Source: Roseimicrobium sp. ORNL1 (GTDB lineage: Bacteria > Verrucomicrobiota > Verrucomicrobiia > Verrucomicrobiales > Verrucomicrobiaceae). From it: a stretch of DNA of 64,000 nt. Shown in pieces: positions 1-8,582 of the stretch (position 1 is its first letter; every line of letters starts with the position of its first letter). The DNA lies in NCBI RefSeq assembly GCF_011044495.1, contig NZ_CP049143.1, positions 7,626,001 to 7,690,000 on the forward strand. The letters run 5' to 3'. The notes under the pieces were generated by a model. The model searched no databases, was not told the origin of the DNA, and saw nothing but the letters and a program-made list of their open reading frames with translations. The position numbers were made by a program, and so were the translations under genes.

Positions 1-2
1 TG

Positions 3-1085
3 AATTACAACGGGGGCGACCACGACTACCCCTACCCCATTCTGCCTGCCTGGCAGGGTGGCGACATGTGGGGCATGAACCGCTTCTCCGCGTTGTGTGA
101 GGAGATCGCGCCCGATGTGGCCATCATCAACAATGACTGGTGGAACGTCGCCGCCTTTCTCGATCACGCGCCCAAGAACGTGCCGATTCTCGGATACATG
201 CCGGTCGATGGAGCGCACCTCGATCCTACGGAGATCCGCCGCCTGGAAGGACTGTCCGAGGCCGTGTGGTACACGGACTTTGGTTATCAGGAGGCCGTGC
301 AGGCAGGCTTCACCGGCGCGCGGCACGTGATTCCCCATGGCCTGGATGGAAGGCTCTGGCAGTCCAAAGAGAAAGCCGCCGCGCGTGCGCGCCTCGGGCT
401 GAACCTGCCGGAAGACGCCTTCATCGTGGGCAATGTGAACCGCAACCAGCCCCGCAAGCGGCTCGACGTCACCATCCGCCTCTTTGCCCACTGGACGAAG
501 ACCCACGACATCAAGAACGCATGGCTCCTGCTGCATTGCGCCAAGAAGGACACGGGCTGGAATCTGGAGCGCGTGGCGAACTTCTACGGCGTGGCCGATC
601 GTTTGATCCTGACGGGTCCGCAGGAGCTTCATCAGGCCGGCGATACCTCACAACTCCAGGACACTTACAACGCGCTGGACGTTCAGGTCTCCACCACCCT
701 GGGAGAAGGCTGGGGTCTCACGACCATGGAAGGCATGGCGTGTGGCATTCCCCAGATCGTGCCGGACTGGGCCGCGCTGGGTGAGTGGACGGGCCCCGCC
801 ATCAAGGTGCCCTGCACCACCGAATTGGTGCACCCGGAGATCAACACGGTCGGCGCCCTGCCGGATGAAACGCTGTTCGTCGAGCAGCTGCAGGCGCTCT
901 ATGCGGATGCCGCCCTTCGCGAGAGGCTTTCCCGCGCGGGCAGTGCTCATGTGAGGCAGCCGCAATTTGCCTGGAGTGCTGTGGCAAGGCGCTTTGAGTC
1001 GCTGATGCTCGCGGCCATGCAGAGAGGCGCTGCCGTCATCTCCCAGTCCCGCACTTCGTCTCTTGTCCCGGCAGCCAGCTTATGA
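3..1085 (+). CDS. Glycosyltransferase family 4 protein, 5' end cut by the window
   Basis: The reading frame is open from the first bases of the window, so the N-terminus lies outside; the first ATG inside (position 66) is probably internal. The visible part is the end of the acceptor half and the whole donor-binding half of a GT-B enzyme. A GEGWGLTTMEGMACG stretch matches the EX7E-like nucleotide-sugar site of GT4 enzymes, and VGNVNRNQPRKRLD marks the start of the C-terminal Rossmann domain. It likely adds a sugar to a cell-surface polysaccharide. Its stop overlaps the next start (ATGA), so it is translationally coupled to the pyruvyltransferase gene. Sugar and acceptor cannot be told. Confidence 0.88.
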   Translation, partial: NYNGGDHDYPYPILPAWQGGDMWGMNRFSALCEEIAPDVAIINNDWWNVAAFLDHAPKNVPILGYMPVDGAHLDPTEIRRLEGLSEAVWYTDFGYQEAVQAGFTGARHVIPHGLDGRLWQSKEKAAARARLGLNLPEDAFIVGNVNRNQPRKRLDVTIRLFAHWTKTHDIKNAWLLLHCAKKDTGWNLERVANFYGVADRLILTGPQELHQAGDTSQLQDTYNALDVQVSTTLGEGWGLTTMEGMACGIPQIVPDWAALGEWTGPAIKVPCTTELVHPEINTVGALPDETLFVEQLQALYADAALRERLSRAGSAHVRQPQFAWSAVARRFESLMLAAMQRGAAVISQSRTSSLVPAASL

Positions 1086-2026
1086 AGATCGCCTTCGTCG
1101 GGGCGAGCGGCTATGGCAATGTGGGGGACAACACCTATCCGTTTGTTTTTTCCAAGTACCTGCCGGAGCACGAGCTGCTCTTCTTCAACTCGGACCTCCC
1201 CAAGGACATGCCGGCGGATCTCGATCTGCTGGTCTTTGGCGGCGGCGGCATCCTGTACAACAATCCCTCGGGCGAAGACTTGTCGGCCCTGTCGCCGCAC
1301 TTCTGCCAGATGCGGTACTACCTGAAGTGGGCGGTCGAAACCGGCGTGCCCTTCGGGTTTTCGTCCTGCGGCTTTCAGTTCCGGGTGGAGACAGAGGAGT
1401 TGTTCCGAGAAGTGCTGAAGCCGTGGATTCCCTACTTCGAGCAGGCCCGGTTCATCACGCTGCGCTCGCCCAATTGCGTGCGCATCATGGAGGAGCTGGT
1501 ACCGGACAGCGAACCACGGTTCTACCCGGATGCGGGCTATCTGATGTCGCAACTGGTCGAAGTGGACTCCTGCTGGGAGAACATGCTCACGGTCGCGGTG
1601 GCTGGGAAGATGTTTCCCGGAGATCCCCTGTGCAAGCGCTTCATGCAGTTCCTCGGTTCCATGAAGTATGAAACGGTGTGGATGAGCATGGGCGCGCCGG
1701 TGGATGATGCGCCGAACCTCTCCTTTGCGCGCCGCCGGTTTCCGGAAACCAGGGTTATTGAGGCGCCCACGCCGGAGGAGGCGTACCGCCAGATTTCCCG
1801 CTCACGGCTGGTGATGACCGGTCGCTACCACGGCATGGTCTTCGCTCGGGCCAGCGGCGTGCCGTTCTACTTCCCGGAGGACGTGCCCTACAAGTTGCGG
1901 CATGAGGATTTCGAAACAGCGCCGGCGGAGGCTATGGGCCACATCACGGTGCTGCGGGAGGCGATTGCACGTCTGGCACCGGCGCCGGGGCGGGAGCTGG
2001 CACCCACTGAGCCAGCCATGTCTTGA
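1082..2026 (+). CDS. Polysaccharide pyruvyl transferase family protein
   Basis: A 314-residue protein of the CsaB/WcaK type, which transfers pyruvate from phosphoenolpyruvate as a ketal onto sugars of exported polysaccharides. Family marks visible are GNVGDN at residues 12-17, a glycine-rich LVFGGGGILYN segment near 54-64 and SRLVMTGRYHGMVFARASG near 240-258, where the His in RYHG is the conserved family position. There is no signal peptide, as expected for a cytoplasmic enzyme. The start overlaps the stop of the upstream GT4 gene. Its last 83 bases overlap the 3' end of the convergent glycosyltransferase gene, and the C-terminal tail is Ala/Pro rich and probably unconstrained. The acceptor sugar is unknown. 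Confidence 0.85.
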   Translation: MKIAFVGASGYGNVGDNTYPFVFSKYLPEHELLFFNSDLPKDMPADLDLLVFGGGGILYNNPSGEDLSALSPHFCQMRYYLKWAVETGVPFGFSSCGFQFRVETEELFREVLKPWIPYFEQARFITLRSPNCVRIMEELVPDSEPRFYPDAGYLMSQLVEVDSCWENMLTVAVAGKMFPGDPLCKRFMQFLGSMKYETVWMSMGAPVDDAPNLSFARRRFPETRVIEAPTPEEAYRQISRSRLVMTGRYHGMVFARASGVPFYFPEDVPYKLRHEDFETAPAEAMGHITVLREAIARLAPAPGRELAPTEPAMS

Positions 2027-2891
2027 GCTTTTCCAGATCCAGGGATTTGAAGTTCGAGTGGAAACAGTCCGGGCGCTCCAGGCCGAAGGCGTAGTCGGAG
2101 CGGTTCACCACATCGCACCAGTCGTTGGGATAGACCACGCCCACGGGCTTGTTCTCGAACCATGCCGCCTGTTGAAGACTGGACCAGGAGCCTACGAAGG
2201 CACTGCATGATTTCACGAGGTTCAGCGTGGCCGGCACGCTGAGATGATCCATCACGACGATGTTCTTGCCTTCGAACCTGCGGGCATTCTCCTCGGCGTG
2301 CGCGAGGCGGCCGGAGACGCCCATGCGCACAAAACTGCGGGTGATGAGATAGACCTTGCAGGGCAGATCTTGGAGAACGCCAGCCACCTGCTCGATCGCT
2401 TTTTCGGAAAAGGTCCTGCTCACCAGGCTTCCCGAGAACGGCTGGAAGATGACATGACCGGTGGAGTCGATGGTGTCTGGCGCGTCGAACTGCGGGACGT
2501 AACCCTCGCTCGCTTTGCCTGCGATCCTGTCTTCCCATTTCACGCCGGCGAACTCAACCACGGCCTTGTCGAGTTCGAGCGCACGCAGTCCCTTCTTCAG
2601 GAATTCATCATACTTGTGCCCCAGCTCGTAGATGATGAAGTTGCTGGCATTCCGGTGGAAGCGGAAGATCTCTGAGGCGAAGGGATTGTGGGAGGCACAG
2701 ATCACCTTTACCGGTTCCGTGGTCTCGCTGAGGACCTGGTAGGAACGGGTGAGATAAATTTTGCGTATGACGTCGCCGAGTCCGGCAGCGAAGAGGGCCG
2801 CTTGCATGTGTGTCTGAGGAAGCACTGGGAAGGCGATGCTGCAAGTTACGTGCAGCGTTTTGTCTGTGATTGTCGTCTGTGCCGCAACCAT
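1944..2891 (-). CDS. GT-B fold glycosyltransferase, family 9-like (tentative)
   Basis: A 315-residue cytoplasmic protein. The segment TGHVIFQPFSGS near residue 143 followed by an alternating strand/helix pattern and VKSCSAFVGSWSSLQQAAW near 230 resembles the C-terminal nucleotide-binding half of heptosyltransferase-like GT9 enzymes, where a late loop contacts the sugar donor. The match is by overall pattern rather than a diagnostic motif, so family assignment is tentative. The C-terminus is a Pro/Ala tail that overlaps the end of the pyruvyltransferase gene on the other strand. The ATG lies only 30 bases from the start of the divergent PQQ-repeat gene, which leaves little room for two promoters. 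Its position suggests a role in the same surface polysaccharide. Confidence 0.65.
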   Translation of the reverse strand: MVAAQTTITDKTLHVTCSIAFPVLPQTHMQAALFAAGLGDVIRKIYLTRSYQVLSETTEPVKVICASHNPFASEIFRFHRNASNFIIYELGHKYDEFLKKGLRALELDKAVVEFAGVKWEDRIAGKASEGYVPQFDAPDTIDSTGHVIFQPFSGSLVSRTFSEKAIEQVAGVLQDLPCKVYLITRSFVRMGVSGRLAHAEENARRFEGKNIVVMDHLSVPATLNLVKSCSAFVGSWSSLQQAAWFENKPVGVVYPNDWCDVVNRSDYAFGLERPDCFHSNFKSLDLEKLKTWLAQWVPAPAPAPVPDVQSPPAAP

Positions 2892-2921
2892 CGGAGGTGC
2901 CCGCGGTTTTAGTTCTCAGCC

Positions 2922-4223
2922 ATGAAACCGCTTTTGTTTTCCGCAGCCTTGCTCACCCTCGCGCTGCCTGCGCCCGCCAACAACTGGCCCCAGACGCGTG
3001 GCCCCAACCGGGACTCTGTCAGCACGGATGCCGCGGTGCCCACGCACTGGAGTGAAAAGGAAAATCTGAAGTGGCAGCTGGATCTGCCAGGAGCCGGAGC
3101 CTCCAGCCCCATCGTGTGGGAGAACAAGGTCTTCGTCACCTGCTTCTCCGGACAGAAGGAGAACGGCGATGTGAGCGGCCTGGTGCGCCACATCCTTTGC
3201 GTGGACAAGGCGACGGGAAAAAAACTCTGGCAGAGAGACTATCCCACAACGCAGAAGGACGACGACTGGAGCGGTATGATTCGCGAGCACGGTTACACCA
3301 GCAACACGCCGGTGACCGATGGCGCGCATGTGTATGTGCACTGGGGCAAGGGCGGCGTGGTCGCGCTGGACATGGACGGCAAGGAAGTATGGAAGGCCAC
3401 CACTGGCAGCGAGTCCGGCCGCCAGCGCTGGGGTTCCTCGGGATCGCCGGTGTTGTGGAAAAATCTTTTGATCGTCAATGCCGCCGATGAAGCGCAGTCC
3501 GTGATCGCGTTCGACAAGGCGACCGGGAAGCAGGCATGGAAACAAACCGCTGGGCTGCTGGAAGGCGCTTTCAGCTCACCGCAGGTCCTCAAGCGTGCCG
3601 ATGGCCGTGAGGATCTCATCTTCGCCGCGCCCAGCGAACTCTGGGGTATGAATCCCGAGACGGGCAAATTGCGCTGGTACGCGCCCACCGGTATCGAGGG
3701 GAATGTGGCTCCGGACCCGGTGATTCAGGGAGAGGACATCTATGTGTTTGGAGGCTTCCCTTCCACCATGCGGGTGGCGCTCAAGGCGGGGGACAAGGGT
3801 GAGGTGAGCTCTTCTGCGATGCTCTGGCAGGACAGCCAGTCCACCTATGTGCCCACGCCGGTCTACCATGACGGCAAGCTGTACGTGGTGAGTGATCAGG
3901 GCTTCGCCTGGTGCGCGGATGCGAAGACCGGCGCCATGATCTACCGCGAGCGCCTCGGTGGCGCGGCGGCACAGTCCGGTGGCGGCGGCGGACGCCGTGG
4001 CGGTGGGAAGCCCTTCTACGCCTCCCCGGTTCTGATTGGGGACAAGATCTACGCCGTGAGCCGCAAGCAGGGCGTTTTTATCCTGGCCGCCAAACCCCAG
4101 TTCCAAGTGCTGGCCACCAACTTCCTGGCCGGTGACGGTACGGACTTCAATGCCACCCCCGCGGTCAGTGATGGATGTCTTTTCCTCAGGTCGAATAAGG
4201 CCCTCTATTGCATCGGGAAATGA
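2922..4223 (+). CDS. Secreted PQQ-like beta-propeller repeat protein
   Basis: A 433-residue protein with a Sec signal peptide (about residues 1-19, ending in LALPAPA). The mature part opens with NNWPQTRGPNRDS, typical of the PQQ-repeat proteins abundant in Planctomycetota and Verrucomicrobiota, and contains repeated blades such as VDKATGKKLWQRDY and FDKATGKQAWKQT (DKATGKxxW type). These proteins resemble BamB or quinoprotein dehydrogenase propellers, but no catalytic cofactor residues can be assigned here. A Gly/Arg-rich insert (GGGGGRRGGGK, near residue 352) sits in a loop between late blades. The ATG is preceded by CAGCC without a Shine-Dalgarno sequence. Periplasmic or surface location is likely; the function is unknown. 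Confidence 0.85.
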   Translation: MKPLLFSAALLTLALPAPANNWPQTRGPNRDSVSTDAAVPTHWSEKENLKWQLDLPGAGASSPIVWENKVFVTCFSGQKENGDVSGLVRHILCVDKATGKKLWQRDYPTTQKDDDWSGMIREHGYTSNTPVTDGAHVYVHWGKGGVVALDMDGKEVWKATTGSESGRQRWGSSGSPVLWKNLLIVNAADEAQSVIAFDKATGKQAWKQTAGLLEGAFSSPQVLKRADGREDLIFAAPSELWGMNPETGKLRWYAPTGIEGNVAPDPVIQGEDIYVFGGFPSTMRVALKAGDKGEVSSSAMLWQDSQSTYVPTPVYHDGKLYVVSDQGFAWCADAKTGAMIYRERLGGAAAQSGGGGGRRGGGKPFYASPVLIGDKIYAVSRKQGVFILAAKPQFQVLATNFLAGDGTDFNATPAVSDGCLFLRSNKALYCIGK

Positions 4224-4348
4224 CGGTGGAGGGCGATTTTTGAGGGGTGCTCTTTGAATCTAGCGGCTCTGTGCTTGCGTATCCTGATGTCGAACCCAAT
4301 GATGGGATCGATTTCTGCCCTCAGTGCCCGTAGTAGATTCGATTGCCC

Positions 4349-4963
4349 ATGAAAACGCCGCTGACTCTTCTCCTGCCGCTGGCCGCTGCGATGCCTCTGG
4401 TCCTGGCCTTTGCCGAGGACAAGCCCGCGACACCCAAGACCCCTGCACCTGAAGCCTCCACCAAGACGATGGAAACTGGAAAAGTGATCAAGACCGATGA
4501 GGAATGGCGCCAGAAGCTGACCCCCGAGCAGTTCGCCATCACCCGCCGCGCCGCTACCGAACGTGCCAACGGCGCCGCGTATGAGAAGTTCGAAAAGGAA
4601 GGCGAAGGCACCTACTACTGCGTGTGCTGTGGCGGTGAGCTCTTCACCAGCAAGGAGAAGTTCCACTCTGGCTGCGGCTGGCCCTCCTTCTACGATTCGT
4701 CCAAGGCGAACAACGTGCTCGAGCGCGCGGACGACTCCCACGGCATGCGCCGCGTGGAGACCGTGTGCAAGCGCTGCGAAGCCCACCTCGGCCATGTGTT
4801 CGAAAAGGAAGGCTTCAAGACGCCGACGGATCGCCGCTTCTGCATCAATGGCGCCGCTCTCGTGTTCGTGCCCAAGGGCGGCACTCCGCCGAAGCTGGAG
4901 GAACTGAGCTCGCCTGAAGTCGCGAAAAAGAAGGATGAGGTGAAGAAGGCGGCTGGGGAGTAA
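4349..4963 (+). CDS. msrB: Peptide-methionine (R)-S-oxide reductase, exported
   Basis: MsrB reduces methionine-R-sulfoxide in damaged proteins. The 204-residue product has an N-terminal signal peptide (about residues 1-22), so it acts outside the cytoplasm. All family marks are present: zinc-binding Cys91/Cys94 (YYCVCCGGELF) and Cys140/Cys143 (CKRCEAHLGHVF), the GCGWPSF motif around Cys109, and the catalytic Cys165 in RRFCINGAAL. The ATG at 4349 is preferred over an in-frame TTG two codons upstream because the signal peptide starts there, and it follows TTGCCC rather than a Shine-Dalgarno sequence. A Lys/Glu-rich tail of about 25 residues extends beyond the domain. It stands alone; a palindromic repeat followed by T residues downstream could terminate it. 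Confidence 0.93.
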   Translation: MKTPLTLLLPLAAAMPLVLAFAEDKPATPKTPAPEASTKTMETGKVIKTDEEWRQKLTPEQFAITRRAATERANGAAYEKFEKEGEGTYYCVCCGGELFTSKEKFHSGCGWPSFYDSSKANNVLERADDSHGMRRVETVCKRCEAHLGHVFEKEGFKTPTDRRFCINGAALVFVPKGGTPPKLEELSSPEVAKKKDEVKKAAGE

Positions 4964-4994
4964 TAGAGATTACCTCCCGTGACGTCACCTCTGG

Positions 4995-5023
4995 TCAAGG
5001 AGTGGGGGCATTCCTGCCCCCAT
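4995..5023 (+). repeat. Family A palindromic unit 1 (possible msrB terminator)
   Basis: The flank TCAAGGAGT is followed by a hairpin with stem GGGGGCA (5004-5010), loop TTCC and stem TGCCCCC (5015-5021), then ATTTTTCG. The unit is an exact 29-base inverted copy of 5180-5208. The T run after the stem means it could also end msrB transcription 30 bases past its stop. Confidence 0.85.
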
Positions 5024-5179
5024 TTTTCGTTACAAGACTCCTGACTCCACCATGACTGTGGCGCTTCTCCGGCCCACGAGCAGCTGTTCCTCAACAAACG
5101 ATGCTGCTTCGCTGCTCTGCTGCTTTGCGATTTCTTAACCCACCGGTGATGCGCCACTCCGCCGACTTGCCACGCGATA

Positions 5180-5208
5180 ATGGGGGCAGGAATGCCCCCA
5201 CTCCTTGA
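5180..5208 (-). repeat. Family A palindromic unit 2
   Basis: An exact reverse complement of the unit at 4995-5023, 156 bases away, so the two form an inverted pair. It lies 30 bases past the 3' end of mtnA and is the only structure in the 275-base gap between msrB and mtnA apart from its partner. Confidence 0.85.
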
Positions 5209-5238
5209 GAGGGTGCTTTCGTATGGTGGGTTCGCTTC

Positions 5239-6342
<1,104 letters not shown>

Positions 6343-6518
6343 GGCGTGATGTTCTTCTCCTCGGAGCTTCTTCCTCCCTGCGTTAAAGGTTGGCAGAGCG
6401 GTCCGTCAAATGGATGTGCATGACACGTTCGCAAAGAGCGTGCCCCGATCCTTGCAGCAACTGCAGCGAATCCATTGACCGGAGGGCCGGTCCCGTTGAC
6501 CAAGAGGGGGCGCTGTTC

Positions 6519-7460
6519 ATGAACTATACCACCATCCTCTTCGCGACGCTTCCTGTCTACCTCACCATGCTGGTAGGTGCCGGAGCCCGGCGGATCGGAT
6601 GGATGCCGCGGGCAGCGGACCCGGGCATCATGAACCTGGCGGTGCGGGTGCTCTTCCCCTGCCTCGCCTTCGAGCGTATCGTGGGGAATCCGGCGCTGAA
6701 CAACGGCGGCCAGGTGCTGCTGAATGCCACGCTGGGCTTCCTGATGGTCGCCGTGTCCATGTGGCTCTGCCACCTCGTCACACCCCTCATTGGCATGAAG
6801 AAAGGCGAGGGCGCGCGCACCTTCGCCCTCTGCACCGGCCTGCAGAATTACGGCTTCGTGGCTATCCCCGTGACGGAAGCGCTCTTTGGAAAGCCGCTCA
6901 TCGGCGTGCTCTTCACCTATACTCTCGGGGTGGAGCTGGCCATGTGGACGGTGGGGGTGGGCATGCTCACCGGTTTCAGCAAGGCGCCGTGGCGGCACGC
7001 CATCAATCCGCCAGTGATCAGCATCGTGGCCTCCCTTGTCCTGCACTATCTGGGGGCAGCGCGTTATGTCCCGGACTTCGTGCACGCGCTCATGGGGCAG
7101 CTTGGGGCCTGCGCCATCCCGTTGTGCGTCATCCTCATCGGGGGCACCATCATGGACCTCATTGGTGAGGAGCGGTTCAAGCTGAATGTGGCCGTGGCCA
7201 CCTCGGTGCTGCGCATGTTTGTGCTGCCTTTCCTGTTCATCGCGGTCGGGCTGTGGCTGCCGGTGAGCTATGAGATGAAGCAGGTGCTGTGCGTGCAGGC
7301 GGCCATGCCGGCGGCGGTCTTCACCGTGGTACTGGCGCGGCACTACGGAGGCCATGCGGCCACGGCGGTGCTGGTCATTGTGGCCACCACGGTGGTCAGC
7401 ATCTTCACCGCGCCCTTCGCCATCGGGCTTGCCATGAAGTGGCTGAATGTGGGACAATAG
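6519..7460 (+). CDS. AEC-family (auxin efflux carrier type) transporter
   Basis: A 313-residue integral membrane protein with about ten hydrophobic segments in the 5+5 arrangement of AEC permeases, which export or exchange small organic anions. Family-like pieces are GLQNYGFVAIPVTEALFG in the first half and VQAAMPAAVFTVVLARHYGG in the second, the latter being the conserved unwound-helix region. The frame is open to 6390, but the ATG at 6519 is chosen because hydrophobic segment 1 begins directly after it and the purine-rich AAGAGGGGG lies 5-15 bases upstream, one of the few good Shine-Dalgarno-like sequences in the window. Substrate is unknown. Confidence 0.88.
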   Translation: MNYTTILFATLPVYLTMLVGAGARRIGWMPRAADPGIMNLAVRVLFPCLAFERIVGNPALNNGGQVLLNATLGFLMVAVSMWLCHLVTPLIGMKKGEGARTFALCTGLQNYGFVAIPVTEALFGKPLIGVLFTYTLGVELAMWTVGVGMLTGFSKAPWRHAINPPVISIVASLVLHYLGAARYVPDFVHALMGQLGACAIPLCVILIGGTIMDLIGEERFKLNVAVATSVLRMFVLPFLFIAVGLWLPVSYEMKQVLCVQAAMPAAVFTVVLARHYGGHAATAVLVIVATTVVSIFTAPFAIGLAMKWLNVGQ

Positions 7461-7557
7461 TGACCGAAACGAGCTGGGAACGCCCATGAAGCGGGCCGCA
7501 ACACAACTCCTCGCAACACCCCGGTGTCGGGCCGCGTTGGTGTTGTCCTTCCCTACC

Positions 7558-8217
7558 ATGAACTCCCGTCGTTTTTTCCTCTCTGCCGCCCTTGGTCTTT
7601 GCACCCTCGCTGTGTCCGCTTCCACTTCCCGCGCTGCGGACAAGGGCTTCACGCCCCTCTTCGATGGCAAGTCCTTCGCGGGCTGGAAGGCGGACACCAC
7701 CAAGGGCTATGAGGTGAAGGATGGCCTCCTCATCTGCACCCCCGAGGGCAAGCACCTCATCAGCGAGAAGACGTACGGCGACTTCCATCTCAAGTTCGAT
7801 TTCAAGCTCAGCCAAGGCGCGAACAACGGTATGGGCATCCGCTGCGATCTGCCGAAGGATGGCAAGGCTCCCTCACCCCACCTCAACGGCATGGAGATCC
7901 AGCTCATCGATGCGAATGTGCCGAAGCACGAGAAGATCAAGGACTGGCAGCACCACGGCAGCATCTACGGCCTGGTCCCCGCGAAGCATGAAGGCATGAA
8001 GCCCATCGGCGAGTGGAACACGCAGGAGATCATCGCGAAGGGCACCAAGGTGACGGTCATCCTCAACGGCGTGACGATTGTGGACGCCGACCTCAGCAAG
8101 GTGAAGCCCATCGATGGGCATGAGCATCCTGGTCAGCTTAACGCCAGCGGTCACTTCATCATCTGCGGTCACAATGACCACGTGGAGTTCCGCAATCTTG
8201 CGATCAAAACTCTGTAA
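7558..8217 (+). CDS. Secreted DUF1080 (3-keto-disaccharide hydrolase fold) protein
   Basis: A 219-residue protein with a signal peptide (about residues 1-26, NSRRFFLSAALGL then a hydrophobic core). The Arg-Arg-Phe-Phe start could direct it to Tat or Sec. The mature part is one DUF1080 domain: GFTPLFDGKSFAGWK at the start and a C-terminal strand ending HVEFRNLAIKTL are hallmarks. The fold is a concanavalin-like beta sandwich; some members hydrolyse 3-keto-glucosides, but many are uncharacterised. The ATG at 7558 is chosen because it begins the signal peptide; an in-frame upstream ATG at 7486 would add 24 poorly conserved residues. The gene starts 97 bases after the AEC transporter. Confidence 0.85.
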   Translation: MNSRRFFLSAALGLCTLAVSASTSRAADKGFTPLFDGKSFAGWKADTTKGYEVKDGLLICTPEGKHLISEKTYGDFHLKFDFKLSQGANNGMGIRCDLPKDGKAPSPHLNGMEIQLIDANVPKHEKIKDWQHHGSIYGLVPAKHEGMKPIGEWNTQEIIAKGTKVTVILNGVTIVDADLSKVKPIDGHEHPGQLNASGHFIICGHNDHVEFRNLAIKTL

Positions 8218-8232
8218 GCCATCCATACCCCC

Positions 8233-8370
8233 ATGATTTCCTCGAAGCTTGCCCTCGCACCTATTGGCACCACTGAAATGGTTATCGCCATTGGCGTGCT
8301 CGGCTTTATGGCTCTGGCGGCGGGTGTGATCATCTTCGTTGTAGTGCGTCTTTCGAAGAAGCAAAAGTGA
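8233..8370 (+). CDS. Very small membrane protein with GTTEM motif (copy 1, 45 residues)
   Basis: A 45-codon frame running ATG to TGA. It has a short polar N-terminus, the motif GTTEM at residues 12-16, one uninterrupted hydrophobic helix (about 17-38) and a basic tail (RLSKKQK). The next small gene encodes a paralogue with the same GTTEM block, which is strong evidence that both are translated. The Glu placed just before the membrane helix recalls TatA N-termini, but the amphipathic helix that defines TatA is absent. The start is preceded by ACCCCC, the C-rich context seen at many genes here. Function is unknown. Confidence 0.7.
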   Translation: MISSKLALAPIGTTEMVIAIGVLGFMALAAGVIIFVVVRLSKKQK

Positions 8371-8428
8371 CGCTGTACAAAAAAATCCCACCGCCGCTCT
8401 GACTGCCTCACCCGACACCATCCTTTCC

Positions 8429-8539
8429 ATGATTCCCTCCATTCTCGCCATTGGCGCACTCGGCACCACCGAGATGATCATCATCGGTGTGGCCGTTCTC
8501 GGCCTCGTGCTGGTGGTGGTTGTGGCGAAGCGCGGTTAG
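8429..8539 (+). CDS. Very small membrane protein with GTTEM motif (copy 2, 36 residues)
   Basis: A 36-codon frame, paralogous to the 45-residue protein 58 bases upstream. GTTEM lies at residues 12-16, the same position as in copy 1. It is followed by a Val/Leu/Ile/Gly helix (17-32) and the short basic end AKRG. Its 23-base leader (8409-8431) matches the leader of the following SGNH hydrolase gene (8563-8585) at 21 of 23 positions. That suggests local duplication or shared translational control. The protein is too short for any known domain; a single-pass membrane protein is all that can be said. Confidence 0.7.
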   Translation: MIPSILAIGALGTTEMIIIGVAVLGLVLVVVVAKRG

Positions 8540-8582
8540 GCACCCGGCCATCCTCATTTTTCCACCCGATACCATCCTTGCC

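Noticed and set aside
6421-6465. Possible family A unit (GATCCTTG after CCCC) upstream of the AEC transporter
   Set aside because: Only the outer flank resembles the family; the complementary left stem is missing.
8233-8539. TatA assignment for the two microproteins
   Set aside because: The Glu at the helix start fits TatA, but the following amphipathic helix and FG hinge are missing and no tatC is near.
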